From Rhizorhabdus histidinilytica (GTDB lineage: Bacteria; Pseudomonadota; Alphaproteobacteria; Sphingomonadales; Sphingomonadaceae): 64,000 nt of DNA. The notes beneath the pieces are model-generated. The model was not told the DNA's origin. It made no database searches and saw only the letters and a list, made by a program, of their open reading frames with translations. This document shows positions 24,668 through 35,956 of this stretch, in pieces (the stretch's first letter is position 1; each line of letters opens with the position of its first letter). The DNA lies in NCBI RefSeq assembly GCF_900167915.1, contig NZ_FUYM01000002.1, positions 434,001 through 498,000 of the forward strand, read 5' to 3'. Position numbers and translations under genes: made by a program.

Positions 24668-25296
24668 TCAGCTGGGGCAATAGGCGCCCGAATCCGCCCA
24701 GGCCTTGAACAGCGCCCCGAACTGCGCCTGGGTGCCTGGTGCGGGCGTGCGCTTGCCGCCGGGGTGCCAGCCCCAGCCGACCAGCTCGTCTTCGGCCATG
24801 TGATGGACGAGCTCGGCCATGCTGCGGCCGCCGTTGCGGTTGCTGTCCTTGATCTGCGCGCAGATCGCACCGAGCGATTTGCCGGCCCAGGCCATCTCCT
24901 CCGGCGCGAGCTGCCATTTCGGATTGCCGGGAACGCCCGCCGGCTCGAAATTCCCGGCATGGTGGCAGGTCATGCAACGCATGCCCGCCGCACCCATGCC
25001 GCCGTCGCCGCGCACGACCAGCGGCATGTGCGGCCGCATCGCGTCGGTCTGGGTCGGCCGCTGGCCGGCCGGGTGGCAATTGGTGCAGCGCGGATGCTGG
25101 ATGACCTTGCCGACCTCGGCGAACAGCGCGAGCGAGCGCGCCTTGCGGTCCTTGATCCCGGCGAAGTCCGACAGCGGGCGCAGGCTGGTCGCCATCGGCG
25201 GCGTGGCTGCATCCCCCTTGTCGCCGGCGCCGGCGGCGATCCCCGCACCGGCGACGGCCAGCGCGGCGAAGGCCGCGACCATCGACAGCCGGGCGA

Positions 25297-25300
<4 letters not shown>
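24668..25300 (-). CDS. Dihaem cytochrome c subunit of the aldehyde-oxidase-type complex
   Basis: A 210-aa periplasmic protein with a Sec-type signal peptide ([20 protein letters not shown]). Two haem-binding motifs are visible: CTNCH and CMTCH. Conserved His/Met residues that could serve as distal ligands follow ([11 protein letters not shown]). The ATG overlaps the stop of the large subunit by 4 bp. It most likely carries electrons from the molybdenum hydroxylase to the respiratory chain, replacing a flavin subunit. It is convergent with the redoxin-oxygenase gene. Confidence 0.85.
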
Positions 25301-27458
<2,158 letters not shown>

Positions 27459-27462
<4 letters not shown>

Positions 27463-27920
27463 GCCGCCGCCAGGGTCTTGGCCGCGGAATGGATCGCGGC
27501 GCGGATGCGGACATAAGTGGCGCAGCGGCACAGGTTGCCGTTCATCGCCAGGTCGATGTCGCTGTCGCTGGGCGTCGGATTCTCGCGGAGCAGGGCGACC
27601 GCGCTCATCACCTGGCCCGACTGGCAATAGCCGCACTGGGGCACGTCGTGCGCCACCCAGGCATCCTGCACTGCCTTCGCCTCGGGTCCCTCGACCGCCT
27701 CGATCGTGGTGATCTCGCCGGTCACGCCGGAGACCGGCATCGTGCAGGAGCGCAGCGGCTGGCCGTCCATGTGGACCGTACAGGCGCCGCACATCGCGAC
27801 GCCGCAGCCGAACTTGGTTCCGGTGAGGCCGAGATCGTCGCGGATCACCCAGAGCAGCGGAGTATCCTCATCGACGTCGACGCTGCGATCGGTGCCGTTG
27901 ACTTTGATGGAGTAGGCCAT
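27459..27920 (-). CDS. (2Fe-2S)-binding small subunit (IorA-like)
   Basis: A 153-aa ferredoxin-type subunit with both [2Fe-2S] clusters of the xanthine oxidase family. The plant-type cluster is [20 protein letters not shown] with a later RSCTMPV cysteine. The second cluster is CGYCQSGQ and GNLCRCATY. It carries electrons from the molybdenum site to the cytochrome subunit. First gene of a three-gene operon in which each junction overlaps by 4 bp. A 19-bp palindrome sits 15 bp upstream of the start. Confidence 0.93.
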
Positions 27921-27935
27921 GGAGTCGACCTCAGA

Positions 27936-27954
27936 ATGTTACGGTAGGTAACAT
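27936..27954. promoter_or_regulatory. Operator-like palindrome upstream of the molybdenum hydroxylase operon
   Basis: A perfect inverted repeat ATGTTAC-ggtag-GTAACAT lies directly upstream of the IorA-like start. Its length and position suit a TetR-type repressor acting on the promoter. No TetR gene is adjacent in the window. Confidence 0.6.
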
Positions 27955-28062
27955 CATAGCGCCTTCGATCGCCATGTCACCAAAAACGGGCTATATATGG
28001 CTGTTTATAGCGCTTTCGCGGCGGTCGACGGAACCGGCGCCGCCGCTTATCGTCTCTTCGTC

Positions 28063-29058
28063 ATGGCCGCTCGCTGGATCGAAGCATCGCCCAAGGGCAT
28101 CTATGTGCGTCCCGCCGATGCGTGGATCGACCCTTCGGTTCCCGTCGAGCGCGCGCTGGTCACCCACGGCCATGCCGATCATGCGCGCGGTGGCCACGGC
28201 ACGAGCTGGGCGACGCCCGAGACGCTGGCGATCATGGCGCTGCGCTACGGCGACATCGCGGGCGTCCCCGTCGCCTATGGCGAGACCGTCTCGCTCGGCC
28301 CCGTCGACATCAGCTATGTCCCCGCCGGCCATGTGCTCGGCTCGGCGCAAATCCTGCTCGAACATGCGGGCGAGCGGGTGGTGGTGACCGGCGACTACAA
28401 GCGCCGTGACGATCCGACCTGCGCGCCGTTCGAGCCGGTGCCGTGCGACGTGCTCGTCACCGAGGCGACCTTCGGCCTGCCGGTGTTCCGCCATCCGCCG
28501 ATCGGGCAGGAGATCGACCGGCTGCTCGGCGCGCTCCACGCCGCCCCGGAGCGTTGCGTGCTGGTCGGCGCCTATGCGCTCGGCAAGGCCCAGCGCGTGA
28601 TCGCCGAGCTGCGCGCCCACGGCCATGCCGATCCGATCTACATCCACGGCGCGCTCGAACGGATGTGCGACCTCTATCGCGACTTCGGGGTCGAGCTGGG
28701 CGAGCTCTATCCGGCGACGGCAGCCTCGGCCGAGCAATTGCGCGGCAAGGTGGTGCTATGCCCGCCGTCGGCGCTCAACGACCGCTGGTCGCGGCGGCTG
28801 CCCGATCCGATCACGGCGATGGCCTCTGGCTGGATGCGCGTCCGTCAGCGCGCGCGGCAGAAGAATGTCGAGCTGCCGCTCGTCATCTCCGACCATGCCG
28901 ACTGGGACGAGCTGACCGCGACCATCCGCGAGGTCGCCCCGTCGGAGATCTGGGTGACGCACGGGCGGGAGGAGGCGCTGGTCCACTGGTGTGGCCTCCA
29001 CCAGATGCAGGCCCGCGCCCTCGCGCTGGTCGGCTATGAGGACGAGGACGAAGGGTGA
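28063..29058 (+). CDS. Ligase-associated DNA exonuclease (metallo-beta-lactamase fold)
   Basis: A 331-aa beta-CASP-like MBL exonuclease. The metal site appears in THGHADHARGGH, later GHVLGSAQILLEHAGERVVV, TGDYK and a C-terminal DHADW. The ATG at 28063 (MAARWIEASPKGIYV) was chosen over an upstream ATG because WIEASPKGIYVRPADAWIDP is the conserved family start. It is followed by its cognate ATP-dependent ligase 170 bp downstream. In other bacteria these genes accompany an Lhr-like helicase and a phosphoesterase in a damage-response operon; those partners are not in this window. Confidence 0.92.
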   Translation: MAARWIEASPKGIYVRPADAWIDPSVPVERALVTHGHADHARGGHGTSWATPETLAIMALRYGDIAGVPVAYGETVSLGPVDISYVPAGHVLGSAQILLEHAGERVVVTGDYKRRDDPTCAPFEPVPCDVLVTEATFGLPVFRHPPIGQEIDRLLGALHAAPERCVLVGAYALGKAQRVIAELRAHGHADPIYIHGALERMCDLYRDFGVELGELYPATAASAEQLRGKVVLCPPSALNDRWSRRLPDPITAMASGWMRVRQRARQKNVELPLVISDHADWDELTATIREVAPSEIWVTHGREEALVHWCGLHQMQARALALVGYEDEDEG

Positions 29059-29071
29059 TGGTGGAGCATCG

Positions 29072-29222
29072 TCATCACCCCTCCCTCCCAGGGAGGGGCA
29101 GGGGGTGGGTTGCGAGCGAAGCGAGCGCCCCCAGCCTTCCGCAAAAGGCTGCGCCGGAGGCATCGAGCCTCCGGCTCCGCCACCCACCCTTTCATCCCTC
29201 CCTTGAAGGGAGGGAAAAGATC
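29072..29222. repeat. Composite palindromic repeat between the exonuclease and ligase genes
   Basis: About 150 bp made of nested hairpins. It begins with CCCTCCCTCCCAGGGAGGG, ends with CCCTCCCTTGAAGGGAGGG, and carries GGGTGGGT near the left and ACCCACCC near the right. The core has GCGAGCGAAGCGAGCGC and GGAGGCATCGAGCCTCC. It occupies the whole intergenic space of an otherwise compact operon. Confidence 0.7.
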
Positions 29223-29228
29223 TAGCCG

Positions 29229-30827
29229 ATGCACGCCTTCTCCCAGCTCCTGGACGGCCTGGTCTACACCCGCTCGCGCAATGCGAAGCTGGCGTTGATC
29301 GCCGACTATATGCGCTCCGCGCCCGATCCCGACCGGGGCTGGGCGCTCGCCGCGCTGACCGGCGATCTCAGCCTGCCCGCGGTCAAGGCCTCGGCGATCC
29401 AGGCGATCGTCGCCGAACGGGTCGATCCGCTGCTGTTCCTGATGAGCCGCGACTATGTCGGCGACCTCGCCGAGACGGTCGCGCTGATCTGGCCCAAGCG
29501 GATCGACCAGCCCGCCGAGATCGACGACGGCTCGCTCGGCCTCGCGGCGGTGGTCGATCGGCTGATGCGGCTCGGCCGCGCCGAGGCACCGGCGGCGCTG
29601 GGCGAGATGCTCGACCATCTCGACGCCAGCGGCCGCTTCGCGCTGCTCAAGCTCGCGACCGGCGGCTTGCGGGTCGGCATCTCGGCGCGCCTCGCCAAGA
29701 CCGGCTTCGCCCAGGCCTTCGGGCTCGACGTCGATGCGGTCGAGGAGGTGTGGCACGCGCTGCGGCCGCCTTATGCGGAGCTGTTCGCCTGGGGGCTGGG
29801 CGGCGAACGGCCCGATCCGCGCGGCACGCCCTTCTTCCGGCCGTTCATGCTCGCCCATCCGCTGGAGGCCGAGACGCTCGACCTCGCCGACTATGCCGCC
29901 GAATGGAAATGGGACGGCATCCGCGTCCAGATCGTCGGCACGGGACAGGCGGTGCGGCTCTACAGCCGCGCGGGCGACGACATCACCGCGACCTTCCCCG
30001 ACATCGCCGAGGCCGCGCACGGGATCGACGCGGTGCTCGACGGCGAGATGCTGGTGCGCGGCGAGGCGCAGGGCGCGGCCGAGCATGGCGGCTCGGCGGC
30101 CTCGTTCAACGCCCTGCAGCAGCGGCTCGGGCGCAAGAACGTCTCGGCGCGGATGCTGGCCGACTATCCGGCCTTCGTCCGTCTCTACGACCTGCTGATC
30201 GACGGCGCCGACGACCTCCGCGCGTTGCCGTGGGAGGCGCGGCGCGCGCGGCTCGAAGCCTTCGCGGCGCGGCTCGATCCGGCGCGCTTCGACCTGTCGG
30301 CGGTGATCGCCGCGCGCGACTTCGACGAGCTCGCCGAAACCCGCGCCGGCGCCCGCGACGCGGCGATCGAGGGGGTGATGCTCAAGCGCCGCGACAGCCC
30401 CTATGTCGCCGGCCGCCGTACCGGCCTCTGGTACAAGTGGAAGCGCGATCCGCTGACCGTCGACTGCGTGATGATGTACGCCCAGCGCGGCCATGGGAAG
30501 CGGTCGAGCTTCTATTCGGACTATACCTTCGGCTGCTGGTCGGAGGAGGGCGAGCTGCTGCCGGTCGCCAAGGCCTATTCGGGCTTCACCGACGAGGAGC
30601 TGAAATGGCTCGACGGCTTCGTCCGCAACCACACGGTCAACCGCTTCGGTCCGGTGCGCGAGGTGGAGAAGACGCTGGTCGTCGAGCTGGCCTTCGACAG
30701 CGTCCACGACAGCCGGCGCCACAAGTCGGGTGTGGCGATGCGCTTCCCGAGGATCGCCCGCATCCGCCGCGACAAGCCCCCCGAGGAGGCCGATACGATC
30801 GCGACGCTGAGGAAGCTGATCGTGTGA
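29229..30827 (+). CDS. ATP-dependent DNA ligase (exonuclease-associated type)
   Basis: A 532-aa ligase. The adenylation lysine is Lys227 in AEWKWDGIRVQIV, followed by VLDGEMLVRG, FVRLYDLLIDG, EGVMLKRRDSPYVAGRR and TGLWYKWKRDPLTVDCVMMY, covering nucleotidyltransferase motifs I-V. An N-terminal helical DNA-binding domain precedes it and an OB-fold domain ends the protein. This is the bacterial ligase group linked to cisplatin/cross-link resistance and paired with the MBL exonuclease, as here. Confidence 0.94.
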   Translation: MHAFSQLLDGLVYTRSRNAKLALIADYMRSAPDPDRGWALAALTGDLSLPAVKASAIQAIVAERVDPLLFLMSRDYVGDLAETVALIWPKRIDQPAEIDDGSLGLAAVVDRLMRLGRAEAPAALGEMLDHLDASGRFALLKLATGGLRVGISARLAKTGFAQAFGLDVDAVEEVWHALRPPYAELFAWGLGGERPDPRGTPFFRPFMLAHPLEAETLDLADYAAEWKWDGIRVQIVGTGQAVRLYSRAGDDITATFPDIAEAAHGIDAVLDGEMLVRGEAQGAAEHGGSAASFNALQQRLGRKNVSARMLADYPAFVRLYDLLIDGADDLRALPWEARRARLEAFAARLDPARFDLSAVIAARDFDELAETRAGARDAAIEGVMLKRRDSPYVAGRRTGLWYKWKRDPLTVDCVMMYAQRGHGKRSSFYSDYTFGCWSEEGELLPVAKAYSGFTDEELKWLDGFVRNHTVNRFGPVREVEKTLVVELAFDSVHDSRRHKSGVAMRFPRIARIRRDKPPEEADTIATLRKLIV

Positions 30828-30842
30828 GGGGAGGCCCGTGCC

Positions 30843-30875
30843 TCTCCTGAGACCCCGGCCTCCGCCGGGGTGACG
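30843..30875 (+). repeat. REP-like hairpin, copy 1
   Basis: CTGAGACCCCGGCCTCCGCC followed by GGGGTGACG forms a CCCCGG/CCGGGG stem. A second copy with a different but complementary stem occurs at 37267-37293, and the flanking CTGAGA and TGACG are shared. Confidence 0.65.
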
Positions 30876-30895
30876 CAGGAAGAAGGGTAGAAAAC

Positions 30896-30972
30896 GGAGC
30901 CCGTCAGGGCTCCGCAAGGCCGAACGGCCGCCCGAGCTTATGCGAGGAAGCCAAGGCGGACGGATGTCCGCC
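30896..30972. repeat. Three consecutive perfect hairpins downstream of the DNA ligase gene
   Basis: GGAGCCC-gtca-GGGCTCC, GGCCG-aa-CGGCC and GGCGGAC-ggat-GTCCGCC follow one another, with a GCGAGGAAGCC linker. It could be a multi-hairpin intergenic repeat or a structured RNA between two convergent genes. No T tract follows. Confidence 0.55.
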
Positions 30973-31003
30973 GCCCGGCGTCTGAGGGCTCAAACAAAAA
31001 GAC

Positions 31004-32410
31004 TCAATCCAAATACGCGAATTCCAGATTGCCCCAGCGGCGGCCCTTCACGTGGAGGGGCAGGCAGATGCTCTTGACCGGTCGATAGCGTCCGCCGCCC
31101 AGGTCCTGGCGATAGGTCTCGACGATGAAGGGCGCGTCGCTCTTCAGGTTGAGCGCGGTCTGCTCGTCCATGAAGAAGCGGCGGTTGCGGCAATGTTCGG
31201 CGTTCCACAGCGGATCGGGGCCCTGCGGCAGCGAGCGGCTGCTGATATGGGTCGGCAGGAAACCGTTGGCGTCGACGATCGCGGTGGCGAGGACGCGGCC
31301 GTCGCCTTCGACGACGCGGTCGAGCAGCGGCCGGACATGATCGTCGGCAAAGGCGACGAAGCGCGTCATGAACTGTTCCGGATCGCTGCCGGGAATCGGG
31401 ACATAGTCGTGGTCGAACACGTCGTCGATCGCCAGCCGGCCGTCGTCGACCGCCGTCTCGATGATCCGCCGGATGTCGAGCATCAGCCGCCGCGCGGTTT
31501 CGATGAACGGCGTGTCGGCGGTGTGGACGCCGGCGTTCGACACCAGGTTGAGCAGGCCGTTGGAGATGCGCTCCAGGTCGCCCAGCCGGTCGCGGGCTTC
31601 GCTCAGCGCCTGGCTGTTGGCCTGCGCCTCGTTCGACAGGCTGGTCAGCCCCAGCTCGAAATCCTGGACGTTGCGGCGGATCGCGAGCGATCCTTCGGCG
31701 ATGTTGCCTGATCGGGCGTCGAGCGCGTCGACGAAGGCCAGCGTCTCGCCCAGCACATTGGCGAGCTCGGCGGTCTTCGCGCGCGCCTCGCCGCCGCTGG
31801 CGACACCGGCTTCGATCTCGCCGCCGATGCCGCGCGCTTCCTCGTTGAGCCGCTCGATCGTGCGGGCGATCCGTTCGGTCGCGCTGCGGGTGTCCGATGC
31901 GAGCTTCTTCACCTCGCCGGCGACGACCGCGAAGCCGCGCCCCGCCTCGCCGGCGCGGGCCGCCTCCAGCGTGGCGTTGAGCGCGAGCAGGTTGGTCTGC
32001 CGGCCGATCCGGTCGATCGACAGTGCGACGCCCTGAACCTGGCGCAGCGCCTCCTCCAGATTGTCCATCCGCTTGCCCAGGCGGAGGACCAGTTCGGTGA
32101 GGCCGGCGAAGGTCTCGATCGCGCCGTCGACGACGGGCTTGGACGCTTCGAGGTGGCCGCGCGCCTGGGTGGCGAATTCGCGGGCTTCGGCAGCGGCCTC
32201 GGTGACCTGCTCCTGCTCGGTTCGCAGGCCGGTGGCGGCCTCGCGAAGCTGGTCGAGCAGATCGGCCTGGGCGACGATCTTGTCGCCGACCTCGACGACG
32301 TTGCCGCCGACGTCGCTGCATTCGATGGCGAAGCGTCCGCAGCCGCGCGCGATCTCGCCGATCGCGGCTTCGAGCTTGAGGTCGTCCTTGCCTATCGGAG
32401 CCATCTCCAT
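31004..32410 (-). CDS. Soluble methyl-accepting chemotaxis-type protein
   Basis: A 468-aa chemoreceptor-like protein without any membrane segment, so it acts in the cytoplasm. The conserved signalling hairpin is [20 protein letters not shown] followed by [17 protein letters not shown] (about residues 135-175), inside long heptad coiled coils. The C-terminal ~150 residues (including [15 protein letters not shown] and [18 protein letters not shown]) look like a ligand-sensing region placed after the signalling domain, an inverted order. The start at 32410 or 32404 is uncertain because no clear ribosome site is visible. It is divergent from ku. Confidence 0.85.
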   Translation of the reverse strand: MEMAPIGKDDLKLEAAIGEIARGCGRFAIECSDVGGNVVEVGDKIVAQADLLDQLREAATGLRTEQEQVTEAAAEAREFATQARGHLEASKPVVDGAIETFAGLTELVLRLGKRMDNLEEALRQVQGVALSIDRIGRQTNLLALNATLEAARAGEAGRGFAVVAGEVKKLASDTRSATERIARTIERLNEEARGIGGEIEAGVASGGEARAKTAELANVLGETLAFVDALDARSGNIAEGSLAIRRNVQDFELGLTSLSNEAQANSQALSEARDRLGDLERISNGLLNLVSNAGVHTADTPFIETARRLMLDIRRIIETAVDDGRLAIDDVFDHDYVPIPGSDPEQFMTRFVAFADDHVRPLLDRVVEGDGRVLATAIVDANGFLPTHISSRSLPQGPDPLWNAEHCRNRRFFMDEQTALNLKSDAPFIVETYRQDLGGGRYRPVKSICLPLHVKGRRWGNLEFAYLD

Positions 32411-32523
32411 TCGGACCGCTATAGGGCGACATGGTAAACAGAATGTTGTCGCCGTCGCCGACAAGGAACGTTCGCCGCGCTGGGGGTTTGAATCGGTCAC
32501 ACCGTTGCGCAGGAGGAATCATC

Positions 32524-33381
32524 ATGGCCGCGCGCGCTTATTGGCAGGGACAGATCCGCCTCGCGCTCGTCTCGATCCCGGTCGAGATCTATCCCGCGAC
32601 CGGCAGCGGGGCGCAGGTCGCCTTCCACCAGATCCACGAACCCTCGGGCAAGCGGATCAAATATGAGAAGGTGGTGCCCGGCATCGGACCGGTCGACACC
32701 GACGACATCGTCAAGGGCTATGAGGTGTCGAAGGGCAATTACGTCCTGCTCGAACAGGACGAGATCGACGCCGTCAAGCTGGAGAGCAAGCGCACGCTGG
32801 AGCTGGTGCAGTTCGTCGCCTCGGACGAGATCGACGTGCTCTATTTCGACAAGCCCTATTATGTCGTCCCGGCCGACGAGCTGGCCGAGGAGGCTTTCAT
32901 CGTGCTGCGCGAGGCGTTGCGCCGAACCCGCAAGGTCGGGCTGGGCCAGCTTGCGATGCGCGGGCGCGAATATGTCGTCAGCCTGAAGCCATGCGGGCGG
33001 GGCATGGTGCTGGAGACGCTCCGCTATGCCGATGAGGTGCGCAAGGCGCAGAGCTATTTTCGCGATATTCCGGACAGCAAGCCCGACGCCGACCTGCTCG
33101 ATCTGGCCGAGACGCTGATCGACAAGAAGAGTGCGAGGTTCGACGCGAGCGAGTTCCACGACCGCTATGTCGACGCGCTCAAGGCGCTGATCGAGAAGAA
33201 GCGGAAGACCAAGGGCAAGAAGGTCATCGAGGAAGAGGAGGAGACGCCGGCGCGCAAGGGCAATGTCATCGACCTGATGGCCGCGCTCAAGAAATCGGTC
33301 GAGGGTGGGGCGGCCGCCAAGCCGGCGACCGCGCGGAAGGCGGCCCCGGCGCGGAAGGCGCCCGCCCGGAAGCGGGCATGA
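32524..33381 (+). CDS. ku: Non-homologous end joining protein Ku
   Basis: A 285-aa bacterial Ku that forms a ring dimer on DNA double-strand breaks and recruits LigD. The start MAARAYWQGQIRLALVSIPV is the family N-terminus and is preceded by CAGGAGGAATCATC. Further motifs are HQIHEPSGKRIKYEKVVPG, VKGYEVSKGNYVLLEQDEID and FDKPYYVVPADELAEEAF. A basic Lys/Ala-rich C-terminal tail (after residue ~240) suits DNA contact. ligD starts 3 bp downstream, making a minimal two-gene NHEJ operon. Confidence 0.96.
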   Translation: MAARAYWQGQIRLALVSIPVEIYPATGSGAQVAFHQIHEPSGKRIKYEKVVPGIGPVDTDDIVKGYEVSKGNYVLLEQDEIDAVKLESKRTLELVQFVASDEIDVLYFDKPYYVVPADELAEEAFIVLREALRRTRKVGLGQLAMRGREYVVSLKPCGRGMVLETLRYADEVRKAQSYFRDIPDSKPDADLLDLAETLIDKKSARFDASEFHDRYVDALKALIEKKRKTKGKKVIEEEEETPARKGNVIDLMAALKKSVEGGAAAKPATARKAAPARKAPARKRA

Positions 33382-33384
33382 GCC

Positions 33385-35907
33385 ATGGCCGCGCTCGAGG
33401 AATATAACCGCAAGCGCGACTTCGCGAAGACGCGCGAGCCGGCAGGCAAGCTGGAGAAGGCCAACCGCCATCGCTTCATCGTCCAGAAGCACGACGCGAC
33501 CCGGCTGCACTATGATTTCCGTCTGGAGATGGACGGGGTGCTCAAGAGCTGGGCCGTGACGCGCGGGCCCAGCCTCGATCCCGACGACAAGCGGCTGGCC
33601 GTTCGGACCGAGGACCATCCGGTGTCCTATGGCGGTTTCGAGGGGACCATTCCCGAAGGCGAATATGGCGGCGGCACCGTAATGCTGTGGGACGAGGGCA
33701 CCTGGGCGCCGGTCGAGGGCAAGAGCGAGCGGGACCTCGACAGGGGGCATCTCCATTTCACCCTCGACGGCCAGCGGATGAAGGGCGAATGGCTGCTCGT
33801 CCGGATCAAGGGCCGGCCTGGCGAGAAGCGCGAGAATTGGCTGCTGCGCAAGATCGACGATGCCGAGGCGGGCGGTAGCGACGATCTCGTCGCGCATGCG
33901 CTGACCAGCGTGAAGACCGGCCGGACGATGGCGGAGATCGCCGCCGACAAGGCAGGCGAATCGAGCCTGAAGGGCAAGCGCGGCAAGGCGTTCGACGCGA
34001 TCATGGCGAAGTCGGAGGCGCATAATGCCCAGCTGGCCCGCCGCTCCGCCAGGGGACGCGGCAAGGCCGGATCGGCCTCCGCGCGGCCGCCGGCGTTCCG
34101 CAAGCCGCAGCTTGCGACGCTGGTCGACCATGTCCCCACCGGCAGCCAGTGGATCCACGAGATCAAGTTCGACGGCTATCGCGCGTTGATCGCGGTGGCT
34201 GGCGCGCGGGTGAAGATCTTCACCCGCACCGGCCTCGACTGGACCGACCGGTTCGCGCCGGTGGCGGAGGCGGTCGCCGCGCTTGGCCTGCCGCCGGCAC
34301 TGATCGACGGGGAGATCGTCAGCCTCGGTGCCGACGGCAATCCCAGCTTCTCCGCGTTGCAGAAGGCGATCAAGGGTGAAGGCGGGGGCGGTGGCTTCGA
34401 GCTGTTCGCCTTCGATCTGCTTTCGCTGGACGGCGAGGACCTCGTCGATCTCGGCACGGTCGAACGCAAGGCGCGGCTCGCGGGGCTGCTTCCCCGCACC
34501 CATCCGATGATCCACTATGCCGATCATGTCGTCGGCGCCGGCGAGAAGCTGTTCGATGCGATGTGCCGTGCCGGGCAGGAGGGGATCATCTCGAAGCGCG
34601 CCGACGCGCGCTACCGGGCCGGGCGAACGACCAACTGGCTGAAGGTCAAATGCACCCGGCGGCAGGAATTCGTCATCATCGGCTGGAGCCGGAGCGAATC
34701 CGTCGGCCGCCCCTTTCGCGCGCTGTTGCTCGCGCAGCAGGGCGAGGACGGGCTGGTCTATGCCGGCAAGGTCGGCACCGGCTTCGACCGCGAGACGATG
34801 GAGATGCTGGCCGGGAAATTCGCCGCGCGCGCCCGCAAGAAACCGCCGGCCGAGGTCCCCCGCGCCGAGGCGCGCGGCGCCTCGTGGATCCGGCCCGATC
34901 TGGTCGCCGAGATCGGCTTTGCCGAGTTCACCCATGAGGGGATATTGCGGCAGGCGAGCTTCATCGGCCTGCGCTCCGACAAGAAGGCGGCCGAGGTGAC
35001 AGCGGAGAAGCCCATGCCCGTCGAGGAAGCGACCCGGTCCGACGAAACGCCGGTGAAGATCAGCAACCCGGATCGGGTGATCTTCCCAGAGGCGAAGGCG
35101 ACCAAGGGCGATCTGGCCCGCTATTATCAGGCGGTCGGCCCGATCATCCTGCCCTGGCTGGGGCATCGCCCGGTCAGCCTGGTGCGCTGCCCGCAGGGCC
35201 GGGCGAAGCAATGCTTCTTCCAGAAGCATGATTCGGGCAGCTTCGGCGAGCATGTCCACCATGTCCCGATCCAGGAGAAGGACGGGAAGACCGAGGATTA
35301 TCTCTATGTGGACGACGTCGCCGGCATCCTGGCCTGCGTCCAGATGGGGACGATAGAGTTCCACGGCTGGGGCTCGCGGGTCGAGCGGATCGAGGCGCCC
35401 GACCGCATGATCTTCGACCTCGACCCGGACGTCGGCCTCGACTTCGCCGATGTCCGCAAGGCGGCGAAGGATATCCGGACGCTGTTGTCGGACATCGGCC
35501 TCACCAGCTTCGCGATGCTGTCGGGGGGCAAGGGCGTGCATGTCGTCGTGCCGTTGCGGCCCGAGGCGGAGTGGCCGGCGGTGAAGGATTTCGCCCATCG
35601 CTTCGCCGAGGCGATGGCGCAGGCCGAGCCGGACCGCTTCGTCGCGACCATGGCCAAGGCCAAGCGGGTCGGCCGCATCTTCATCGACTATCTGCGCAAC
35701 CAGCGTGGCGCGACCGCGGTGGTGCCTTATGGCGCGCGGGCGCGCGAGAACGCACCCGTGGCGGCGCCGGTGAGCTGGAGCGAGCTCGACGATTTCGACA
35801 AGGCGAGCGCGTTCACGATCAAGGATGCCGATCTGCTGTTGAAGCGGGCGTCGTCCAAGGCGCTCAAGGGGTGGGGGGTGGCGGACCAGACGCTGCCGGA
35901 CCTGTGA
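33385..35907 (+). CDS. ligD: Multifunctional DNA ligase D (LigD, PE-Lig-Pol)
   Basis: An 840-aa NHEJ enzyme with domains in the order phosphoesterase, ligase, polymerase/primase, as in Pseudomonas. The PE domain (about 1-170) has HDATRLHYDFRLEMDGVLKS and the active-site-region HPVSYGGFEGTIPEGEYGGG. The ligase domain has the adenylated Lys261 in HEIKFDGYRALIAV, then LIDGEIVSLG and EGIISKRADARYRAGRTTNW. The Pol domain (about 560-830) has the metal-binding Asp678-x-Asp680 in FDLDPDVGLDF and a late IFIDYLRNQRGATAVVPY. It follows ku by 3 bp. Confidence 0.97.
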   Translation: MAALEEYNRKRDFAKTREPAGKLEKANRHRFIVQKHDATRLHYDFRLEMDGVLKSWAVTRGPSLDPDDKRLAVRTEDHPVSYGGFEGTIPEGEYGGGTVMLWDEGTWAPVEGKSERDLDRGHLHFTLDGQRMKGEWLLVRIKGRPGEKRENWLLRKIDDAEAGGSDDLVAHALTSVKTGRTMAEIAADKAGESSLKGKRGKAFDAIMAKSEAHNAQLARRSARGRGKAGSASARPPAFRKPQLATLVDHVPTGSQWIHEIKFDGYRALIAVAGARVKIFTRTGLDWTDRFAPVAEAVAALGLPPALIDGEIVSLGADGNPSFSALQKAIKGEGGGGGFELFAFDLLSLDGEDLVDLGTVERKARLAGLLPRTHPMIHYADHVVGAGEKLFDAMCRAGQEGIISKRADARYRAGRTTNWLKVKCTRRQEFVIIGWSRSESVGRPFRALLLAQQGEDGLVYAGKVGTGFDRETMEMLAGKFAARARKKPPAEVPRAEARGASWIRPDLVAEIGFAEFTHEGILRQASFIGLRSDKKAAEVTAEKPMPVEEATRSDETPVKISNPDRVIFPEAKATKGDLARYYQAVGPIILPWLGHRPVSLVRCPQGRAKQCFFQKHDSGSFGEHVHHVPIQEKDGKTEDYLYVDDVAGILACVQMGTIEFHGWGSRVERIEAPDRMIFDLDPDVGLDFADVRKAAKDIRTLLSDIGLTSFAMLSGGKGVHVVVPLRPEAEWPAVKDFAHRFAEAMAQAEPDRFVATMAKAKRVGRIFIDYLRNQRGATAVVPYGARARENAPVAAPVSWSELDDFDKASAFTIKDADLLLKRASSKALKGWGVADQTLPDL

Positions 35908-35911
35908 ATTA

Positions 35912-35929
35912 TTATAGCGTATGCTATAA
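35912..35929. promoter_or_regulatory. AT-rich palindrome upstream of the ABM monooxygenase gene
   Basis: TTATAGC-gtat-GCTATAA, with perfect 7-bp arms, lies in the 49-bp gap between ligD and the next gene, starting 5 bp after the ligD stop. It looks like an operator or promoter element for the downstream gene. Confidence 0.5.
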
Positions 35930-35956
35930 AATACGGGAACGGGAGAGGAGGAGTCG

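Noticed and set aside
32497-35598. 1033-aa minus-strand frame over ku and ligD
   Set aside because: It runs antisense to two confidently identified genes and shows no domain features.
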